DNA of 37,658 nt. It comes from Actinomycetota bacterium (GTDB taxonomy: Bacteria; Actinomycetota; Actinomycetes; JACCUZ01). This document shows positions 7,550-15,272 of the stretch, one piece after another (position 1 is the first letter of the stretch; each line of letters starts with the position of its first letter). The DNA lies in the NCBI GenBank assembly GCA_030841025.1, contig JAVEDJ010000015.1, forward strand, positions 1 to 37,658. Direction: 5' to 3'. A program made the position numbers and the translations under genes. Below the pieces are notes generated by a model that searched no databases, had not been told where the DNA came from, and was given only the letters and a program-made list of their open reading frames with translations.

Positions 7550-9304
7550 ATGTCACGACGGCCCGATCCGCTGATCAGTGCGCGCCGGGACCACGCGGGC
7601 TCGGTGCTCCTGTCAGCGGCAGTTGCGTTGCTGCTGGCCCTGGCCGGCTGCACCGGCAGCGCCGGCGGAGAGTCGCGCTCGACGGCGTCGAGAGGTAGCA
7701 CCACGGACAAGCAGGGTACGGCGGCCTCCGTGGCGGGCGCCGCGCTCGCGGCTGCGCCGTCCGGCGAGCCGATGCCGCGCGGGAACGTGCCGGGTTGGAC
7801 CAAGGTCTTCGCCGAGGACTTCGTGAGGGATGTGCCGGTGGGCCGCTTCCCCGGCAAGGTGTACGGCGCCCGGTGGGGCGCCTACAAGGACGGCTGGAAA
7901 GACACGACAGGACGCGGGACATACCTGCCCTCCAAGGTCCTGTCCACCCGGGGTGGTCTGCTGGACTACTCCATCCGCACCGAGAACGGCGTGCACATGG
8001 TGTCGGCCCCGACACCCAAGCTGCCCAAGGGCGCCTACGGGCGTTACTCGGTGCGCTTCCGTGTGGACCCCCTGCCCGGCTACAAGACGGCCTGGCTGCT
8101 GTGGCCTGACTCAGGCAACTCCCCACCCGACGGCGAGATCGACTTCCCCGAAGGGAACCTGAATGGTCCGATCAGCGCCTTCCTGCACCATGCCGACCGG
8201 TCCGGGCGACAGGAGAGTTTCCCCACCCGGGCGCGATACCCGACGTGGCACACCGCGACCACCGAGTGGGTCAAGGGCAGGGTGACGTTCATCCTCGACG
8301 GACGGGTCATCGGCAGGTCGACGACGAAGGTGCCGGACAGGCCGATGCACTGGGTGCTGCAGACCGAGACCGCGACCGAGGGCAGCAAGCCCAGCGCCAA
8401 GACGGCCGGTCACGTGCAGATCGACTGGGTGGTGGCCTACCGGCCGGCGAGCAGGACAAAGCCGTTGCCAGCGCTCGGGAAGGGCGCGCTGCAGGTCGCG
8501 GCCGTCGGGGACATCCAGCCTCCGTCCCGCAGCAAGAACTCCGCAGGCACCGCCGCCGTGGCAGCCAAGGCGGACTTCATCCTGGGCCTGGGTGACTACC
8601 AGTACGAGAACGGAGCGATGTCGCAGTACAACGCCTACTTCGACAGGGACTGGGGCCGCAACGTCGCAAAGACCTACCCGGTCCTTGCGCCCAACCACGA
8701 CCAGGACTGGAGCGGTGGCGATCCGCTCCGCTACTGGAACGGGGGAGGGGCGAAGGGCTACCGGGCACCGGTGCGGCTCAAGCCGCACCAGTCGTACAGC
8801 TTCGACAGAAATGGCTGGCACTTCCTCGCGATCGACGACGCGTGCTACCGCGCCCCGGACAGGTGCTCGCCCGACAGGTTGCGGGCGTGGGTCAAAGCCG
8901 ACCTGGCCGCCCACCAGAGCCGGTGCACCGTGGCCTACTGGCACCAGCCCTACTTCACGAGCACAGCCGGCCACCCCGCCTACGAGCCGATGAAGCCAAT
9001 CGTTCGACTGCTGCAGGCTCGTGGTGTCGACATCGTGCTCCAGGGCCACAACCACAACTACGAGCGGTTCGCACCGCAGACGGCCGACCGGGTCGCGAGC
9101 CGCCGAGGCATGCAGGCATTTGTCGTCGGCACGGGTGGTATCGGGTTCTACGCCTTCAAGGACAAGGCAGCCAACTCCGTCAAGCGCACCGACAGCACGT
9201 ACGGCGTCCTGCGGCTGACGTTGGGCAAGGGCCGCTACGGATGGCAGTTCGTCCGCACGGGAGGAACTCCCTTTGCCGACAGCGGGACCGCGAGGTGTCA
9301 CTGA
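7550..9304 (+). CDS. Lipoprotein: GH16-like domain fused to a metallophosphoesterase
   Basis: The 584-aa product has a signal sequence ending in a lipobox (LALAGC, about residues 22-27), so it should be a lipid-anchored surface protein. Residues about 83-298 resemble a GH16/concanavalin-type glycan-binding or hydrolase domain, with EIDFPE near residues 196-201 matching the GH16 ExDxxE catalytic motif. Residues about 313-584 resemble a calcineurin-like metallophosphoesterase: VGDIQ, LGDYQYE, NHDQD, WHQP and GHNHNYER supply the expected metal ligands, though GDxH is replaced by GDIQ. ATG 7550 is chosen because GGGGAGAG precedes it by 4 bases; the ORF-track start adds seven residues. The downstream gene overlaps its stop by 10 bases. 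The combination suggests an enzyme acting on a phosphorylated surface glycan, which is inference. Confidence 0.85.
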   Translation: MSRRPDPLISARRDHAGSVLLSAAVALLLALAGCTGSAGGESRSTASRGSTTDKQGTAASVAGAALAAAPSGEPMPRGNVPGWTKVFAEDFVRDVPVGRFPGKVYGARWGAYKDGWKDTTGRGTYLPSKVLSTRGGLLDYSIRTENGVHMVSAPTPKLPKGAYGRYSVRFRVDPLPGYKTAWLLWPDSGNSPPDGEIDFPEGNLNGPISAFLHHADRSGRQESFPTRARYPTWHTATTEWVKGRVTFILDGRVIGRSTTKVPDRPMHWVLQTETATEGSKPSAKTAGHVQIDWVVAYRPASRTKPLPALGKGALQVAAVGDIQPPSRSKNSAGTAAVAAKADFILGLGDYQYENGAMSQYNAYFDRDWGRNVAKTYPVLAPNHDQDWSGGDPLRYWNGGGAKGYRAPVRLKPHQSYSFDRNGWHFLAIDDACYRAPDRCSPDRLRAWVKADLAAHQSRCTVAYWHQPYFTSTAGHPAYEPMKPIVRLLQARGVDIVLQGHNHNYERFAPQTADRVASRRGMQAFVVGTGGIGFYAFKDKAANSVKRTDSTYGVLRLTLGKGRYGWQFVRTGGTPFADSGTARCH

Positions 9305-10506
9305 CCTCGCGATGCCTGCCGCGGACGATCATGGCGGTGGGCGCGCTTGCCGGGTGCGCTGTGTGTGCGGGTGCGCCGGTCGCAGCATCCTTGGCATGGT
9401 CAGGTGGCGGCGCCGCCAGCACCATCGTCGACCGGCGTATCCAGGATCGCCTGATCACCGAGTCCAGCGGGTTGGCTCCGTCGGGCCGCGTGCCCGGGGT
9501 TCTGTGGACGATGAACGACAGCGGTCATCGGCCCGTTCTCTATGGCATCGGGCCGGACGGTGACACCGTGGCGAGGCTCGTGGTGTCAGGCGTCCGCGAC
9601 ACCGACTGGGAAGCCCTGGCTGCAGGCCGCGACGAGAAGGGTCGTCCGGTCCTGTGGGTGGGCGACATCGGCGACAACGGCGGTAGCCGGCGCCAGGTCC
9701 TCGTGCACCGCGTCGTGGAGCCCGCGAAGCTGAAGGACACGCGAGTGCAGCCCCAGTCGTTCCGGTTGGCCTTCCCGGGGGGTCCCCGCAACGCCGAGGC
9801 GATGATGGTCGACCCCCGCACCCAGCGTTTGTATCTCGTGAGCAAGGCCGCCACGGGTGCGAAGGTCTACGCCGCACCCAAGCGCCTGGACAGCCGGAAG
9901 GTGAACAGACTCACACCGGTCGCGACTGCGCCGGCAACGGTCACCGACGCGGCGTTCCTGCCTGACGGGCGCATCGTGATGCGCAACTACCAGCGCGGTT
10001 TCCTGCTCTCCGGCCTCGGCGCGACGCCGACGCCCTTCCGGCTGCCCCGACAAGAGGCCGGCGAGAGCCTCGCAGTCACACCGGACGGTGTTGCCGTGCT
10101 GGTCGGCCAGGAGGGCGCGGACCGGTCCATCTCTCGGGTCAGTCTCCCCGCGACCGCACAGCCCTCGTCAGCCGCGCCCGCGCCGCCGGTGGCCTCCGTG
10201 AAACCGTCGTCGCGTCCTGCGGTCCCCGTGGGGCACGAGGAGGGCGTCTTCGCGCGGGCCAAGACGGTGGCCATCATCGTGCTCAGTGCCATCCTGGCGC
10301 TGCTCGTCTCCCGAGAGGCGACGTCAGGGCGGCGCCGTGGACCTCCGGCCACGTCAGCCGTAGGCGATGACGGCCTCGTCCAGTCGCCCGGGAAAGAACT
10401 CGGCGCCGGGGTAGGCGCCCACGATGACGGGGTTGCTGTTGCTGATGGAGCCGACCGCGGCGTTCTTGGTGAAGCTCGCCCCGTCGACCGTGAGCCGGAC
10501 GAGTGA
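9295..10506 (+). CDS. Secreted, membrane-anchored propeller-like protein
   Basis: The GTG start at 9295 overlaps the stop of the lipoprotein gene by 10 bases, so the two are probably co-translated; ATG 9331 is an alternative that would lose the basic n-region of the signal peptide. The 403-aa protein has a signal sequence, then repeated strand-turn units such as PGVLWTMNDSGHRPVLYGI, DTDWEALAAG, NAEAMMVDPRTQRLYLVSK and VTDAAFLPDG, which suggest a beta-propeller. A Pro/Ala/Ser linker and one membrane helix (about residues 324-341, VAIIVLSAILALLVS) follow, with basic residues after it. The last ~50 residues lie antisense to the convergent LamG gene and look non-protein-like, so the functional C-terminus may end near residue 355. 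Function unknown; a surface partner for the lipoprotein is inferred. Confidence 0.78.
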   Translation: MSLTSRCLPRTIMAVGALAGCAVCAGAPVAASLAWSGGGAASTIVDRRIQDRLITESSGLAPSGRVPGVLWTMNDSGHRPVLYGIGPDGDTVARLVVSGVRDTDWEALAAGRDEKGRPVLWVGDIGDNGGSRRQVLVHRVVEPAKLKDTRVQPQSFRLAFPGGPRNAEAMMVDPRTQRLYLVSKAATGAKVYAAPKRLDSRKVNRLTPVATAPATVTDAAFLPDGRIVMRNYQRGFLLSGLGATPTPFRLPRQEAGESLAVTPDGVAVLVGQEGADRSISRVSLPATAQPSSAAPAPPVASVKPSSRPAVPVGHEEGVFARAKTVAIIVLSAILALLVSREATSGRRRGPPATSAVGDDGLVQSPGKELGAGVGAHDDGVAVADGADRGVLGEARPVDREPDE

Positions 10507-11049
10507 CGCCGTCTTCGCGCAGGTGATGGTGTGCCATGCCCCGTTGCTGACCGATGGGCCGGCCGTGAGCTCGGCGTACCCCCTGGAACCCTTGAAGCCG
10601 CAGGTGGCCTTGCCCGAGGGTTGGTACTCCACCTTCCACTCGCCCCCGGCGCTCGAGTAGTAGCCCTTGCGGATGAGGTCGAAGTCGCCGGTGCCAGTAG
10701 GCCTCCGGGTCGTGTTCATCCGGATGGTCACGGTGACGTTGCGCGAGCCAGGGTTGAGGTTGGCATTGGACGGCACCGACACATAGCTCGAGCGGCCGTT
10801 GAACTCGTAGGCCGTGCCGGCAAACCCGGGCCGGCCGACCGCGACCGAGTGCAGGGTGCCGTGGTTGGCGCCGACCGAGTCGGCCATCACTGAACCGCTG
10901 GTCTCGTCCATGTGCCATTGGGCCACCGTGACGCTGGCCGCGGACGCGGGGTGGGCGCCGAGCGCCACGCCGAGCGCGGTCATGGCGACCACTGCCGCGT
11001 AGCTCCTGGCCCTTCGGCCGGACCGGATTGAACGCAAGGGATGAGCCAT
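10354..11049 (-). CDS. Secreted LamG/concanavalin-like domain protein
   Basis: The 231-aa product begins with a classical secretion signal ending in HPASA-A (residues about 35-39). The rest is one LamG/concanavalin-like lectin domain: VAQWHMDETSGSVMADSVG, GTAYEFNGRSSYVSVP, NLNPGSRNVTVTIRMN and GRLDEAVIAYG are the hallmark strands and turns. Such domains bind glycans or proteins; no catalytic motif is present. ATG 11049 is preceded by GAAGGG at 7 bases. Its 3' end overlaps the end of the convergent propeller gene by 153 bp, which is unusual and suggests the other gene's tail is read-through sequence. It lies beside the GH16 lipoprotein, so a shared role on the cell surface is likely. Confidence 0.85.
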   Translation of the reverse strand: MAHPLRSIRSGRRARSYAAVVAMTALGVALGAHPASAASVTVAQWHMDETSGSVMADSVGANHGTLHSVAVGRPGFAGTAYEFNGRSSYVSVPSNANLNPGSRNVTVTIRMNTTRRPTGTGDFDLIRKGYYSSAGGEWKVEYQPSGKATCGFKGSRGYAELTAGPSVSNGAWHTITCAKTASLVRLTVDGASFTKNAAVGSISNSNPVIVGAYPGAEFFPGRLDEAVIAYG

Positions 11050-11153
11050 GACGGTGCCCTTCGCCTGGTGTCTTCAGTCCGAACTATGGGCGCCGGAGAG
11101 GGGTCGGTCCATCTGCACCTGACGTAGTCGGCCCGTACGTTCGGGTTGGCTCC

Positions 11154-11285
11154 CTAGAGCACGCCGAGAAGGATCAGGAGCAGGATGGTCAAGAGGGCTG
11201 AAACGACGAGCGAGCCGAGGCAGCCGAGCCGGTTCGAGAAGAAGAAGAACACGTCCCGCTCGCTACCCCACGGCAGCGCACCCAT
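11154..11285 (-). CDS. 43-aa single-span membrane protein
   Basis: This gene is too short for the ORF track. The frame starts ATG 11285 and ends TAG 11156-11154. It opens with MGALPWGSERDVFFFFSNR, followed by LGCLGSLVV and a leucine/isoleucine-rich helix (SALLTILLLILLGVL) ending at the C-terminus. A run of four phenylalanines before a basic residue and a Gly-Cys-Leu-Gly turn is a pattern I associate with small actinobacterial membrane proteins. The ribosome-binding site is weak (GCCGCAGG). It follows another tiny membrane-protein gene by 21 bases, so the two are likely co-transcribed. Function unknown; the clean amphipathic/hydrophobic layout makes chance unlikely. Confidence 0.65.
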   Translation of the reverse strand: MGALPWGSERDVFFFFSNRLGCLGSLVVSALLTILLLILLGVL

Positions 11286-11306
11286 ACCTGCGGCGTCTGG
11301 TCGCGC

Positions 11307-11414
11307 TCACCAGAAGATCATGCTCAGTACGACGACGACCACCGCGACGGCGGCATAGAAGCCGGCAATCAGCTCGTAGTTCCTCGGTGCCGACACCTTG
11401 TGCGTCCGCCTCAT
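11307..11414 (-). CDS. 35-aa single-span membrane protein
   Basis: This frame, also below the ORF-track cutoff, runs from ATG 11414 to TGA at 11309-11307. A perfect GGAGG lies 7 bases before the ATG, which is the strongest support. The product has a basic N-terminus (MRRTHKVSAPR), then a single helix, NYELIAGFYAAVAVVVVVL, ending SMIFW. It should sit in the membrane with its N-terminus inside. The 43-aa protein gene follows closely on the same strand. No family is recognised with confidence. Confidence 0.7.
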   Translation of the reverse strand: MRRTHKVSAPRNYELIAGFYAAVAVVVVVLSMIFW

Positions 11415-11500
11415 TCGGTTTCCTCCGCTCGCCCCACCCCTCGCGGGACCCGACCCTCAGCATTGCCAGGAATCGGTCAGGTTGCGAGCCCCCGGTGAGG

Positions 11501-11536
11501 GAGCCCTGCACCCCCAAGGTTGGGGGTCCAGGGCTC
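11501..11536 (-). terminator. Strong hairpin terminator after the MFS gene
   Basis: GAGCCCTG pairs with CAGGGCTC, and after one C/C mismatch ACCCCC pairs with GGGGGT around the loop AAGGTT, giving 14 paired bases. It lies about 50 bases downstream of the MFS stop codon on the minus strand and about 90 bases before the 35-aa gene, so it should separate those transcripts. No U tract follows. Confidence 0.65.
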
Positions 11537-11586
11537 CGGCGCGCCTCGCTGGCCCGGCAGGCGCGGATGCAAAGGTGCCTTTCCGG

Positions 11587-12945
11587 CTACAACGGTTTGG
11601 CGGCAGTCAGCCGCCTCTCCTCGGCCTCTTGCAGGTCGATGACCCGCTGGTCCTCGGCGTCGACCCGGCGCGGCATGAGCAGCAGCGCTGCCATGGCGAT
11701 CACGCAGCACCCGATGATGTACCAGCTGATCCCGGTGGTGGACCCCGTCGACTCCAGGATCTTTGCCGCAATCAGCGGCGCCGGGCCACCGGCGATGACA
11801 GAGGCCAGCTGATAGCCCAGGCCGGCGCCGGAGTAGCGCAGGTTGGTGCCGAAGTTCTCCGAGATCAATGCGGCCTGCGGGCCGTACTGCATGTCGTGGA
11901 ACACGAGCGACAGCACGATGGCCAGGAGCACCAGGCCGGGACGTTGAGTGTTGAGCAATCCGTAGTAGGGAAACGCGTACGCTGCGGTGCCGATGATGCC
12001 CAAGGCGTACATCGTCCGTCTGCCGATGATGTCGGAGAGGGCGCCGAAGAGCGGGACCGAGATGAGTCCGACGGTCGCGGCGATGAGCGTGTCGTTGAGC
12101 AGCTCACCCTTTTCGAACTTCAGCTGCGTGGTGCCGTAGGTCAGCACGAACGTGATGAAGATGTAGAAAGGCGCCTGCTCCGACATCCGGACCAGGGCCG
12201 ACGTGATGATCTCCCGGGGCTGGGTGCGGATCACCTCGAGAAGCGGCTGCTTGATGACGCGCTCCTCCTTGCGCACCGCGGTGAACTCCGGGCTTTCGAG
12301 GACCCGCAGCCGCACATACAGACCGACCCCGATCAGCACGATGCTGAACAGGAACGGGATGCGCCAGCCCCACGTGTCGAAGTTGTCCCCGGTGAGACTC
12401 GACGTGATCTTGACCGCGCCGGTCGACAGGATGAGCCCGAGGGGAACCCCCATCTGGGGCCAGCTCGCCATCAGGCCACGCCGCTTGTGCGACCCCCACT
12501 CCATGGACAGCAGTACGGAGCCGCCCCACTCCCCACCGACCCCGATGCCCTGGGCGACACGCAACAACGTCAGCAGGATCGGCGCGGCGACCCCGATCGT
12601 CGCGTAGGTCGGAAGGAGGCCGATCAAGAAGGTCGCGATGCCCATCAGGAGCAACGTGATGACCAGCGTGCCCTTGCGCCCGACACGGTCCCCGAAGTGA
12701 CCGAAGATGGCCGCTCCGATCGGTCGCGAGGCGAAGCCGACGAACTGGGTCCCGAACGACAGCAGAATGCCGGTGAACGCCGCCTGGTTGGGGAAGAAGA
12801 GCGACGGGAAGATCAGCGCCGCCGCCGTACCGTAGAGAAAGAAGTCGTACCACTCGATCGTGGTGCCCACCGTGCTGGCAAGCACCGCACGCCGGCGTTG
12901 GCTTCGCTCGAGAGCGGTCAGCGTTCCGGCATGTGCATCGGTCAT
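11587..12945 (-). CDS. MFS transporter, metabolite:H+ symporter (MHS) type
   Basis: The 452-aa product is a 12-helix major facilitator of the metabolite:H+ symporter group (shikimate, proline/betaine, citrate and alpha-ketoglutarate carriers). Hallmarks are GTTIEWYDFFLYGTAA in helix 1, SRPIGAAIFGHFGDRVGRKGTL (the helix 2-3 loop motif), RVAQGIGVGGEWGGSVLL in helix 4 and LFGALSDIIGRRTMY in the second half. ATG 12945 is preceded by GGAGG at 5 bases and trims 26 Arg/Pro/Gly-rich residues from the ORF-track start. It should import an organic acid or zwitterion with protons across the cytoplasmic membrane; the substrate cannot be told from sequence. It is monocistronic, ending at the hairpin at 11501-11536. 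Confidence 0.92.
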   Translation of the reverse strand: MTDAHAGTLTALERSQRRRAVLASTVGTTIEWYDFFLYGTAAALIFPSLFFPNQAAFTGILLSFGTQFVGFASRPIGAAIFGHFGDRVGRKGTLVITLLLMGIATFLIGLLPTYATIGVAAPILLTLLRVAQGIGVGGEWGGSVLLSMEWGSHKRRGLMASWPQMGVPLGLILSTGAVKITSSLTGDNFDTWGWRIPFLFSIVLIGVGLYVRLRVLESPEFTAVRKEERVIKQPLLEVIRTQPREIITSALVRMSEQAPFYIFITFVLTYGTTQLKFEKGELLNDTLIAATVGLISVPLFGALSDIIGRRTMYALGIIGTAAYAFPYYGLLNTQRPGLVLLAIVLSLVFHDMQYGPQAALISENFGTNLRYSGAGLGYQLASVIAGGPAPLIAAKILESTGSTTGISWYIIGCCVIAMAALLLMPRRVDAEDQRVIDLQEAEERRLTAAKPL

Positions 12946-13021
12946 GACGCCTCCAGGCGGGGCCTGCCAGGCTCCCTGTCGGCAGGGCCACCCTGCGGGG
13001 TTCCCAACCCGCCGCTCCCGC

Positions 13022-13042
13022 AAACGGCCTTGCGTGCCGTTT
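13022..13042 (-). terminator. Hairpin after the pterin dehydratase gene
   Basis: AAACGGC and GCCGTTT pair perfectly around a 7-base loop about 45 bases past the dehydratase stop on the minus strand. On that strand the right-hand arm ends in TTT, as in a short intrinsic terminator. Confidence 0.4.
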
Positions 13043-13087
13043 CCTGCTCAACGGCCGGCTAGGGACCCCGCTGGCTGGAGCGGGCGG

Positions 13088-13393
13088 TCAGGCTGGCGGA
13101 TCCTGGACGGTTCCGGAGAGCACCTGGTCGATGCGCGCCGCCAGCTCGACGTCCTTGTCCGTCACCCCACCGTCGCTGTGCGTCCACAGCGTGAAGCGGG
13201 TGACGCCGGAGGAACGGTCGACCTGGGGGTGGTGGTTGAGCTCGTCGGCGGCCTTGGCCACAGCGCCTTCGAGGTTGTCGGCCGCGTCGTCGTCGACCTC
13301 CACCTCCTTGACCAGGGTGTTGGCGACCCGCTCCCACCCCGCGAGAGAGGCAAGGGCGGTCGTGATGGCGTCGTCATCGAGGCGCTGTGCCAT
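13088..13393 (-). CDS. 4a-hydroxytetrahydrobiopterin dehydratase
   Basis: This 101-aa protein is a pterin-4a-carbinolamine dehydratase (PCD/DCoH/PhhB family), which dehydrates the 4a-hydroxy pterin left by aromatic amino-acid hydroxylases so the cofactor can be recycled. The family signature is plain: NHHPQVD near residues 53-59, then RFTLWTHSDGGVTDKD carrying the conserved aromatic and Asp residues. The length is normal. ATG 13393 is preceded by AGGAGG at 5 bases. It is divergent from the Nudix gene, sharing a 109-bp promoter region. No hydroxylase lies in the window; in actinobacteria this protein is often an orphan and may have other roles, so the pathway partner is uncertain. Confidence 0.92.
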   Translation of the reverse strand: MAQRLDDDAITTALASLAGWERVANTLVKEVEVDDDAADNLEGAVAKAADELNHHPQVDRSSGVTRFTLWTHSDGGVTDKDVELAARIDQVLSGTVQDPPA

Positions 13394-13502
13394 GTCGTCC
13401 TCCTGGGTCCGGTTGGTCTGTCATGGTGTTCCACCGTGCCGACCGTGCGTAACACCGGCGTACCGCCGCGGCGCGGGCCCCGGTCTGTCAGAGTTGCGCC
13501 TC

Positions 13503-13895
13503 ATGACGGTGTGCGTGGTGGGGGCGGCCATCCTGGACGACCGTGGCCGTCTGCTCGCGGCTCGCCGCAAGGAGCCTCCAGCGCTCGCCGGTGGCTGGGA
13601 GCTGCCGGGCGGCAAGGTCGAGCCCGGGGAGGACGACGAGAGCGCGCTGGTGCGGGAGTGCCGCGAGGAGCTGGGCGTCGTGATCGAGCCGATGCATCGG
13701 GTCGATGGGGACTGGCCCATGTCCGGGGACGCGGTGCTACGCGTCTGGACCGCCCGGGTTGTCCAGGGCGATCCCGAGCCCCTCGAGGACCACTCCGAGA
13801 TCCGATGGTTGGAACCCGGTCATTGGTTCGACGTCGACTGGCTGACGGCCGACCTGCCCGTCGTCCGCGCGCTGATCGATCAGTCGACGTCGTGA
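13503..13895 (+). CDS. Nudix hydrolase, MutT-like
   Basis: The 130-aa product is a Nudix pyrophosphohydrolase. The Nudix box GKVEPGEDDESALVRECREELGV (residues about 38-60) has every required Gly, Glu and Arg for Mg-dependent catalysis. The short length and the N-terminal VVGAAILDDRGRLLAARR match MutT-type house-cleaning enzymes, which remove oxidised nucleotides such as 8-oxo-dGTP; other nucleoside triphosphates are possible. I chose ATG 13503; the ORF-track start at 13131 runs antisense through the dehydratase gene. No clear ribosome-binding site is visible, so the transcript may be leaderless. The stop lies 27 bp from the convergent sdhB stop. Confidence 0.9.
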   Translation: MTVCVVGAAILDDRGRLLAARRKEPPALAGGWELPGGKVEPGEDDESALVRECREELGVVIEPMHRVDGDWPMSGDAVLRVWTARVVQGDPEPLEDHSEIRWLEPGHWFDVDWLTADLPVVRALIDQSTS

Positions 13896-13922
13896 CGCAG
13901 ATCAGCTGCTGACCACGTTCGC

Positions 13923-15272
13923 TCAGGTGGCGGCCACGCCCATGTCCCGGACGGTGTCCTGTGCCGTCCGCAGGCGCGGGTTGTCCGGCCACAGCGAACG
14001 GGCCTCGCGCAAGGCCGAGGCCGACTCCTCCTCCTGTCCGAGGCCGGCCAAGGCCTCGGACAGGGTGACGAGGTCGTCGGCGCGTCGCGGGCGGTCGACG
14101 TCCCACTGGATGGCCTCGCGGGCGTGCTGGGCCGCCTCGGCCAGTCGGCCGTGCACCAGGTGGTGCAGCGCGTGCGCGCCGGCGAGCACCGTGCCGGTGC
14201 TCGCCAAACGCTGGGCATCCTGCAACGTCGCGGCGACCTCGTCCTCGTGGCGGTCGAGGCTGAGCTGGCCGGCCTCGATGCCGAACAGCAGCGCGAAGAC
14301 GTGCGCCGTCAATGCGTCGAGGCGGGCGCCGCGGCTGCGTCCGGCGTTGTCGACCAGCGTGCGGGTCGCCTTCGCGGCCTCGTCGAAGCGACCCTGGCCG
14401 CGCAGCGAGTCGGCCAGGGCCAGCAGCGCTGCGGGATCTGTGGGCTTGCTGCGGAGCCGGTCCCGGGCATGCAGCTCGGCCTGCGCCAGGTCACCCTGCT
14501 CGAGCGCCTTGTTGGCGGCCGAGGCGGAGCGGCGCGGGATCTTGCTTCCGAGCCACACCAGCGGGTCGTACTGCGTGTCCACAACGCGCTCCTTCATGGG
14601 GATGATCGCGTTGTCTGTGATCTTGATGTGCTCGGGGCAGACCTCGGTGCAGCACTTGGTGATGTTGCACATCCCCAGTCCGTGCTGAGACTGCGCCTCA
14701 CGCTTGCGGTCGCGGGTGTCCAACGGGTGCATGTCCAGCTCGGCGAGCCGGATGAAGAACCGCGGGCCGGCGAAGGCCTCCTTGTTCTCCTCGTGGTCAC
14801 GGATGACGTGGCACGTGTCCTGGCACAGGAAGCACTCAATGCACTTACGGAACTCCTGGCTCCGCTCGACATCCACCTGCTGCATGCGGTACTCGCCCAG
14901 GGCCAGGTCGGCCGGCGGCGCGAACGCCGGCACCTCGAGTGCCTTCTGGTAGTTGAACGACACATCGGTGACGAGGTCCTTGATGACCGGGAACGTCCGC
15001 AGCGGCGTGACGGACACGACCTCGTCCTCGGCGAACGTGCTCATGCGCGTCATGCACATCAAGCGGGGACGCCCGTTGATCTCCGCGCTGCATGAGCCGC
15101 ACTTCCCGGCCTTGCAGTTCCAGCGCACCGCCAGGTCCGGCGTCTGCGTGGCCTGCAGCCGGTGGATGATGTCGAGCACGACCTCGCCGTCGTTCACCTC
15201 GACCCTGAAGTCCTCGAGCTCGCCGTCCCTGTCGTCACCGCGCCACACCTTGAATCGTGCGTTGTAGCTCAT
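13923..15272 (-). CDS. sdhB: Succinate dehydrogenase iron-sulfur subunit with TPR-like extension
   Basis: Residues 1-248 are a complete SdhB, the electron-transfer subunit of succinate dehydrogenase. The [2Fe-2S] cysteines are Cys53, 58, 61 and 73 (CKAGKCGSC...RLMC); CIECFLCQDTC (144-154) and CNITKCCTEVCP (202-213) hold the [4Fe-4S] and [3Fe-4S] clusters. SdhB proteins usually end near 250 aa; this one continues in frame to 449 aa. The extra ~200 residues are Ala/Leu-rich helices with TPR-like repeats, for example ALEQGDLAQAELHARDRLRSKP, DEAAKATRTLVDN and LAEAAQHAREAIQWD, each with the Gly/Ala spacing of TPR units. ATG 15272 shares one base with the sdhA stop (TGATG), so the pair is coupled; the ORF-track start lies inside sdhA. 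What the extension binds is unknown. Confidence 0.93.
   Translation of the reverse strand: MSYNARFKVWRGDDRDGELEDFRVEVNDGEVVLDIIHRLQATQTPDLAVRWNCKAGKCGSCSAEINGRPRLMCMTRMSTFAEDEVVSVTPLRTFPVIKDLVTDVSFNYQKALEVPAFAPPADLALGEYRMQQVDVERSQEFRKCIECFLCQDTCHVIRDHEENKEAFAGPRFFIRLAELDMHPLDTRDRKREAQSQHGLGMCNITKCCTEVCPEHIKITDNAIIPMKERVVDTQYDPLVWLGSKIPRRSASAANKALEQGDLAQAELHARDRLRSKPTDPAALLALADSLRGQGRFDEAAKATRTLVDNAGRSRGARLDALTAHVFALLFGIEAGQLSLDRHEDEVAATLQDAQRLASTGTVLAGAHALHHLVHGRLAEAAQHAREAIQWDVDRPRRADDLVTLSEALAGLGQEEESASALREARSLWPDNPRLRTAQDTVRDMGVAAT

Noticed and set aside
11398-13062. 554-aa plus-strand ORF opposite the MFS gene
   Set aside because: Antisense to a transporter with clear family motifs; very rich in charged residues, as expected for the reverse of membrane helices.
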